Part shown: in pieces, positions 49,235-51,961 of the stretch
How positions within the stretch are numbered: position 1 is the stretch's first letter
Layout: each line of letters starts with the position of its first letter
Source of the DNA: Desulfurococcales archaeon ex4484_217_1
GTDB taxonomy: Archaea > Thermoproteota > Thermoprotei_A > EX4484-217-1
DNA: 51,961 nucleotides
NCBI GenBank assembly: GCA_002254745.1
Contig: NJED01000013.1
Location: 1 to 51,961 of the forward strand
Direction: 5' to 3'
Translations under genes and position numbers: made by a program
Notes under the pieces: generated by a model
Databases searched by the model: none
What the model saw: the letters and a program-made list of their open reading frames with translations, nothing else
What the model was told of the DNA's origin: nothing

Positions 49235-50395
49235 CTACTCTTTATAAACTACTTTCCCTTCAGCAACTACAAGTTTTGGCGTTGAACTCAGTAGGAATGG
49301 GTCATTATTCCATACTGTAAAACTAGCCCACTTACCTTGCTCTAAACTACCAAGTTTATCATTCATTCCTAATATTTTAGCATTATTCAACGTTATAATA
49401 GATAATGCTTCATCCTTGCTCATACCGTACTTTATGAAAAACCTCAATTGCAAGTAGAGATTTCTCTGAAGAACTACGGGATGGTCTGTCATTAATCCAA
49501 AAAATGGTTTCACTTCAACAAGGTACTTTACATTTCTCCAGCTTTCATGTTTTAACTCTGTTTTGTATGGGAAAGAATCTATAGGGCCGTAAACTATAGG
49601 TACGTTTTCCCTCTTTAACCTCTGAAACACTTCTTTACTATGGACATCGCAGGCATGTTCTACTGTGATTCTTAGGTTAAACTCTCTGCGTAGCATCAGT
49701 AAGCACATGATATCGTCTTCCTTATGTACATGTACTCTTAAAATTTCTTCGCCTTTGACTATGGGAAATAACATTCTCAGTTCAGGATCAAATTCTTCTT
49801 CAACTTTCTTACCTTGTTCTATAAGCTTTAATGCGTCTTTTGCTTTTATAAGCCATTTTCTGAAAATCCCTATACCGCCCATTCTAGTATATGGTCTTAA
49901 GCCCTTCCAGTTAGTTGTTCTTCTGGGATTGAACCCTAATGCTGCTTTAACACCAGCATGCTTAATGTATGCTTCCTCCAAATTTTTAGCATAGTTTCTT
50001 ATTACAACGCCTTTACCTCCAATAATATTTCCACTTCCAGGTAAAACACACGAGTACAATACACCCCATTCTATGGACTCTTTAAAGCTTTTATCGTCCA
50101 TGTAGATGCTGTAGAGCGCGTCAACGTGCGGTAGAATACTGTCGTACTCTTCGTTTGCCTCATCTTCCTCCGTAGGTTCACCTGCTCTACGCATACCTAT
50201 GTGACAGTGCGGGTCCACGAATGCAGGTGTTATTACGTTTTCCGGGTTTTCATCAACTATTTCTGCATCTTTAGGAATGTCTTTAGTTATTTCCTTGATA
50301 ATATCGTTTTCCCATACAATGTATGCGTTTTTAATAATTTTACCCGGAATTCCAGTGTAAATTACTTTGGCTCTTATAGCCTTCATAACTTCCAC
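49235..50395 (-). CDS. Metal-dependent amidohydrolase (imidazolonepropionase-like)
   Basis: A TIM-barrel hydrolase of the amidohydrolase superfamily. The N-terminal beta-sandwich (RAKVIYTGIPGKIIKNAYI) leads to VITPAFVDPHCHIGMRRAG, in which HCH takes the place of the metal-binding HxH. Later ligands are in LRVHVHKEDDIMCL, ITVEHACDVHSKEVF and LMTDHPVVLQRNL (the catalytic Asp). The composite sandwich closes with NAKILGMNDKLGSLEQGKWA and AEGKVVYKE. The length of 386 residues is typical of archaeal members. The substrate is unknown; peptidase or cyclic-amide hydrolase activities occur in the group. Confidence 0.88.
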   Translation of the reverse strand: MEVMKAIRAKVIYTGIPGKIIKNAYIVWENDIIKEITKDIPKDAEIVDENPENVITPAFVDPHCHIGMRRAGEPTEEDEANEEYDSILPHVDALYSIYMDDKSFKESIEWGVLYSCVLPGSGNIIGGKGVVIRNYAKNLEEAYIKHAGVKAALGFNPRRTTNWKGLRPYTRMGGIGIFRKWLIKAKDALKLIEQGKKVEEEFDPELRMLFPIVKGEEILRVHVHKEDDIMCLLMLRREFNLRITVEHACDVHSKEVFQRLKRENVPIVYGPIDSFPYKTELKHESWRNVKYLVEVKPFFGLMTDHPVVLQRNLYLQLRFFIKYGMSKDEALSIITLNNAKILGMNDKLGSLEQGKWASFTVWNNDPFLLSSTPKLVVAEGKVVYKE

Positions 50396-50420
50396 TCCAA
50401 AACTTCTCTAGGAAAATTTC

Positions 50421-50428
50421 TTATAAAA
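50421..50428 (+). promoter_or_regulatory. TATA box for the C/D sRNA
   Basis: TTATAAAA, 25 or so bases before the start of the sRNA at about 50449, indicates independent transcription of the sRNA from its own promoter. Confidence 0.55.
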
Positions 50429-50448
50429 GCCTACGCTCTAGGGAATTA

Positions 50449-50510
50449 GTGGATGATGAGAACAGGGTTGCCTAGGGCTTGATGAAGAAGAGTTACTCCG
50501 CTGAATATGA
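50449..50510 (+). ncRNA. Box C/D sRNA targeting 23S helix 69
   Basis: C box ATGATGA (50453-50459), guide GAACAGGGTTGC, degenerate D' box CTAG (50472-50475), C' box TTGATGA (50479-50485), guide AGAAGAGTTACTCCG, D box CTGA (50501-50504). The ten bases before the D box are complementary to CGGAGUAACU, which is the archaeal/eukaryotic form of the 5' strand of helix 69 in 23S rRNA. The D+5 rule would place 2'-O-methylation on the G of GGAGU. A terminal stem is weak. Confidence 0.8.
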
Positions 50511-50517
50511 TTTTAAT

Positions 50518-51219
50518 TCACGCAACCAGTTTGAGTTTAAGAACTGTTTTAAGAAAATGTATAATATCGGTTATTTTCAGTTTAGATTTCCCTATAACCC
50601 TATTAACGAATACTATGGGATATTCAACTATCTTAAGTCCTAGAAGTTTTGCTATGTAAAGTGATTCAACTTGGAACTCGTATCCTTTAGCTTTAATTCT
50701 CGAAGCTATTTTCTCAAAAGCTTCCCTACGATACATTCTAAAACCTGTTGTAACATCATTTACGTTTAAGCCTAGAATAGTTCTCGCTATGAAGTTAGCT
50801 GTCTTACTTATAATTTTCCTATGCACTTTCCAACCAATTATCCTCCCCCCTTCAACATACCTGCTTCCGAGAACAATATCTGCCCGCTTCTCTTTCAACT
50901 CCTTTAGAAACAATGGAATATACTTGGGATTATGGCTTAAATCAGCGTCCATTGTTACAATACATTCTCCCTTAGAAACCTTGAACCCATCTATATAGGC
51001 TGATCCTAAACCTAGCTTAGCTGGTCTCGCAACTAACTTTACATTAGAATATTTCTTCATACACTTTTTCACAAACTCTATAGTACCATCAGTACTTCCG
51101 TCGTCAACAACTATGATTTCTAGATTTAGGTTTAAGTTTTGAAGCGCAGGTATTAGTTTTTCCAAGTTCTCTCTTTCATTTATTGTAGGTAGTATTACGC
51201 TTACTTCCTTCTTAACCAC
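50518..51219 (-). CDS. Dolichyl-phosphate hexosyltransferase (DPM1-like GT2)
   Basis: A family 2 glycosyltransferase that loads mannose or glucose onto dolichyl phosphate for protein glycosylation. Motifs: VSVILPTINERENLEKLIPA, IIVVDDGSTDGT, KLGLGSAYIDGF, CIVTMDADLSHNPKYI (the DxD), IVLGSRYVEGGRIIGW, VNDVTTGFRMYRREAF and GYEFQVESLYIA. There is no C-terminal membrane pair, so it is the short DPM1 form. The gene begins immediately after the upstream unknown gene (51220), so they are cotranscribed. Confidence 0.93.
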   Translation of the reverse strand: MVKKEVSVILPTINERENLEKLIPALQNLNLNLEIIVVDDGSTDGTIEFVKKCMKKYSNVKLVARPAKLGLGSAYIDGFKVSKGECIVTMDADLSHNPKYIPLFLKELKEKRADIVLGSRYVEGGRIIGWKVHRKIISKTANFIARTILGLNVNDVTTGFRMYRREAFEKIASRIKAKGYEFQVESLYIAKLLGLKIVEYPIVFVNRVIGKSKLKITDIIHFLKTVLKLKLVA

Positions 51220-51609
51220 TTAGGTTTTCCTCAAACCTTTTTTAAGGAAACTAGACAATTCCTTATGTATTTCTTTTATAACATTATCTAATTCCTCATC
51301 TCTTACGTTTTTTAACCATATCCTAGCTGAGATTGTTTCGCTAAGGTCCTTGCTTACATGACCTATAAGCTCCATGTTCGCTATAATGTCGCTAAACCTG
51401 TCTAAGCCTACTTCACTAAGGGATTTAGGTTTATAGTAAACTAGTTTTTCCCCTTCAACCTCTACTTCGTCAGTAATTGGGAAGAACCATTTCCTAACAT
51501 ATACGTCCATTGAAATGAGAATTAGTCCTGATGTTAAGGGCATAATTATTGCTCTATTAAACTTATCTATCCACAATTCTCTTACACTATCAACATCTAC
51601 TAAATGCAA
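51220..51609 (-). CDS. Unknown crenarchaeal protein
   Basis: A 129-residue protein with strands in the first half (FNRAIIMPLTSGLILISMDV, VEGEKLVYYKP) and two charged helices in the second (LDRFSDIIANMELIGHVSKD, ELDNVIKEIHKELSSFLKKG). No motif is recognisable. It is followed directly, with no gap, by the dolichyl-phosphate hexosyltransferase gene, and preceded by a zinc-ribbon gene 17 bp away, so the three form a transcription unit. Confidence 0.6.
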   Translation of the reverse strand: MHLVDVDSVRELWIDKFNRAIIMPLTSGLILISMDVYVRKWFFPITDEVEVEGEKLVYYKPKSLSEVGLDRFSDIIANMELIGHVSKDLSETISARIWLKNVRDEELDNVIKEIHKELSSFLKKGLRKT

Positions 51610-51626
51610 TTTAGAATATTCCTCGT

Positions 51627-51848
51627 TTAGTAAAGTTTTAGTTCAAATCCGTCAAATGGGCACTTATAGTGTAGTCTTTTAGCGTCGGCATCGCAATATA
51701 GTATTTTAAATCCTTTACTATGGCATTTAGGGCAATAGTATATGGTGTCTTTGACTATGTTAAGCTTTTTAGCGCAAATATAGCATTTAGCGGTAATCCA
51801 TCCCCTATGACCCATAGCCGAAGCTCCAGCTATAGACCCTAGAGACAC
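51627..51848 (-). CDS. Small zinc-ribbon protein
   Basis: CYICAKKL and YYCPKCHSKGF form a four-Cys zinc ribbon, followed by a second short half with LYCDADAKRLHYKCPFDGFE. The total is 61-73 residues depending on whether the start is ATG 51848 or the internal MGHRGWITAKC. Possibly a nucleic-acid-binding or ribosome-associated protein; no specific assignment. First gene of the minus-strand unit, divergent from the GC-rich RNA-like element at the window end. Confidence 0.65.
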   Translation of the reverse strand: MSLGSIAGASAMGHRGWITAKCYICAKKLNIVKDTIYYCPKCHSKGFKILYCDADAKRLHYKCPFDGFELKLY

Positions 51849-51885
51849 TAGAACCTCACCTTTTCTTTATGGAGTTCAGCGTGAA

Positions 51886-51961
51886 CTATATAGTTTTCTG
51901 AATTATTAACTTTACGGGGCGGCGGAGAGCTTTGGCATCGGGACGTTGTTGCTTGCTGGAA
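51886..51961 (+). ncRNA. Promoter and 5' end of a GC-rich structured RNA candidate, cut by the window edge
   Basis: A CTATATAG box at 51886-51893 is followed 22-25 bases later by an abrupt switch to GC-rich sequence starting ACGGGGCGGCGGAGAGC at 51914. GC content from 51916 on is about 63%, against about 36% around it. In hyperthermophile genomes this jump marks stable RNA genes. It does not match the starts of rRNA, tRNA or SRP RNA that I know, and too little is visible to test RNase P RNA. A protein-coding frame through the same bases is also open, so the assignment is tentative. Confidence 0.45.

Noticed and set aside
1..51961. CRISPR arrays, insertion sequences, integrases or a replication origin.
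   Set aside because: No regularly spaced direct repeats, transposase or integrase motifs, or Orc1/Cdc6 gene with origin boxes were seen.

Overview
The window is about 52 kb of an AT-rich (roughly 36% GC) archaeal chromosome. The gene set points to the Thermoproteota (crenarchaeal grade, Desulfurococcales-like). It holds a CdvA-CdvB-CdvC (ESCRT-III/Vps4) cell-division cluster plus an extra CdvB paralogue, a thermosome subunit, Rpo6, archaeal-type SAM synthetase, NucS, Rio2, a TIP49/RuvB-like ATPase, an archaeal NFACT protein, a PAC2 protein, an Sm-like protein and box C/D sRNAs. Many starts are TTG or GTG with GGTG/GGAGG ribosome sites. Other genes sit about 25 bases downstream of TTTAAA/TATATA boxes and look leaderless. 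I cannot name a genus.

Layout. 1-6.4 kb: thermosome end, rpo6, topA, signal peptidase, a zinc ribbon, MscS-like channel, RCK/TrkA protein and small membrane proteins. 6.5-11.7 kb: enolase and the Cdv locus. 12-20.8 kb: PAC2 protein, divergent Hsp20, Drg-type GTPase, RNase HII, TIM-barrel protein, DUF354-like glycosyltransferase pair, phosphohexomutase, Trm112-like protein, PPP phosphatase. 20.8-29.5 kb: a membrane protein with a structured leader, TIP49, an Nramp transporter, HPS/OMPDC-type enzyme, CTP synthase, a small winged-helix regulator and Rio2. 29.4-35 kb: DUF460, methyltransferases, MAT, SmAP, NucS. 35-38.2 kb: DtxR-type regulator followed by a complete Zn/Mn ABC importer. 38.2-44.2 kb: SFM1-like SPOUT methyltransferase, NFACT, three CBS-domain proteins, Mut7-C and AMMECR1 proteins. 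44.3-52 kb: GPN GTPase, DNA ligase, transglutaminase-like protein, amidohydrolase, dolichyl-phosphate sugar transferase, and the start of a GC-rich RNA-like element.

The most striking property is damage. At least eleven conserved genes carry internal deletions, frameshifts or short tandem duplications: rpo6 5' end, enolase, rnhB, a TIM-barrel protein, TIP49, Nramp, DUF460, metK together with its convergent methyltransferase, dtxR, Mut7-C and GPN. In most cases both halves of the protein are still recognisable and undiverged in different frames, so the lesions are recent, or they are errors in the sequence itself. Raw-read inspection would decide.

Non-coding highlights are two box C/D sRNAs (47.63 and 50.45 kb) whose guides match neighbouring parts of the helix 69-71 region of 23S rRNA, a third candidate near 25.6 kb, a GC-rich multi-hairpin leader at 22.3-22.4 kb, and a pair of near-identical 19-bp operators in front of dtxR and its metal-importer operon.
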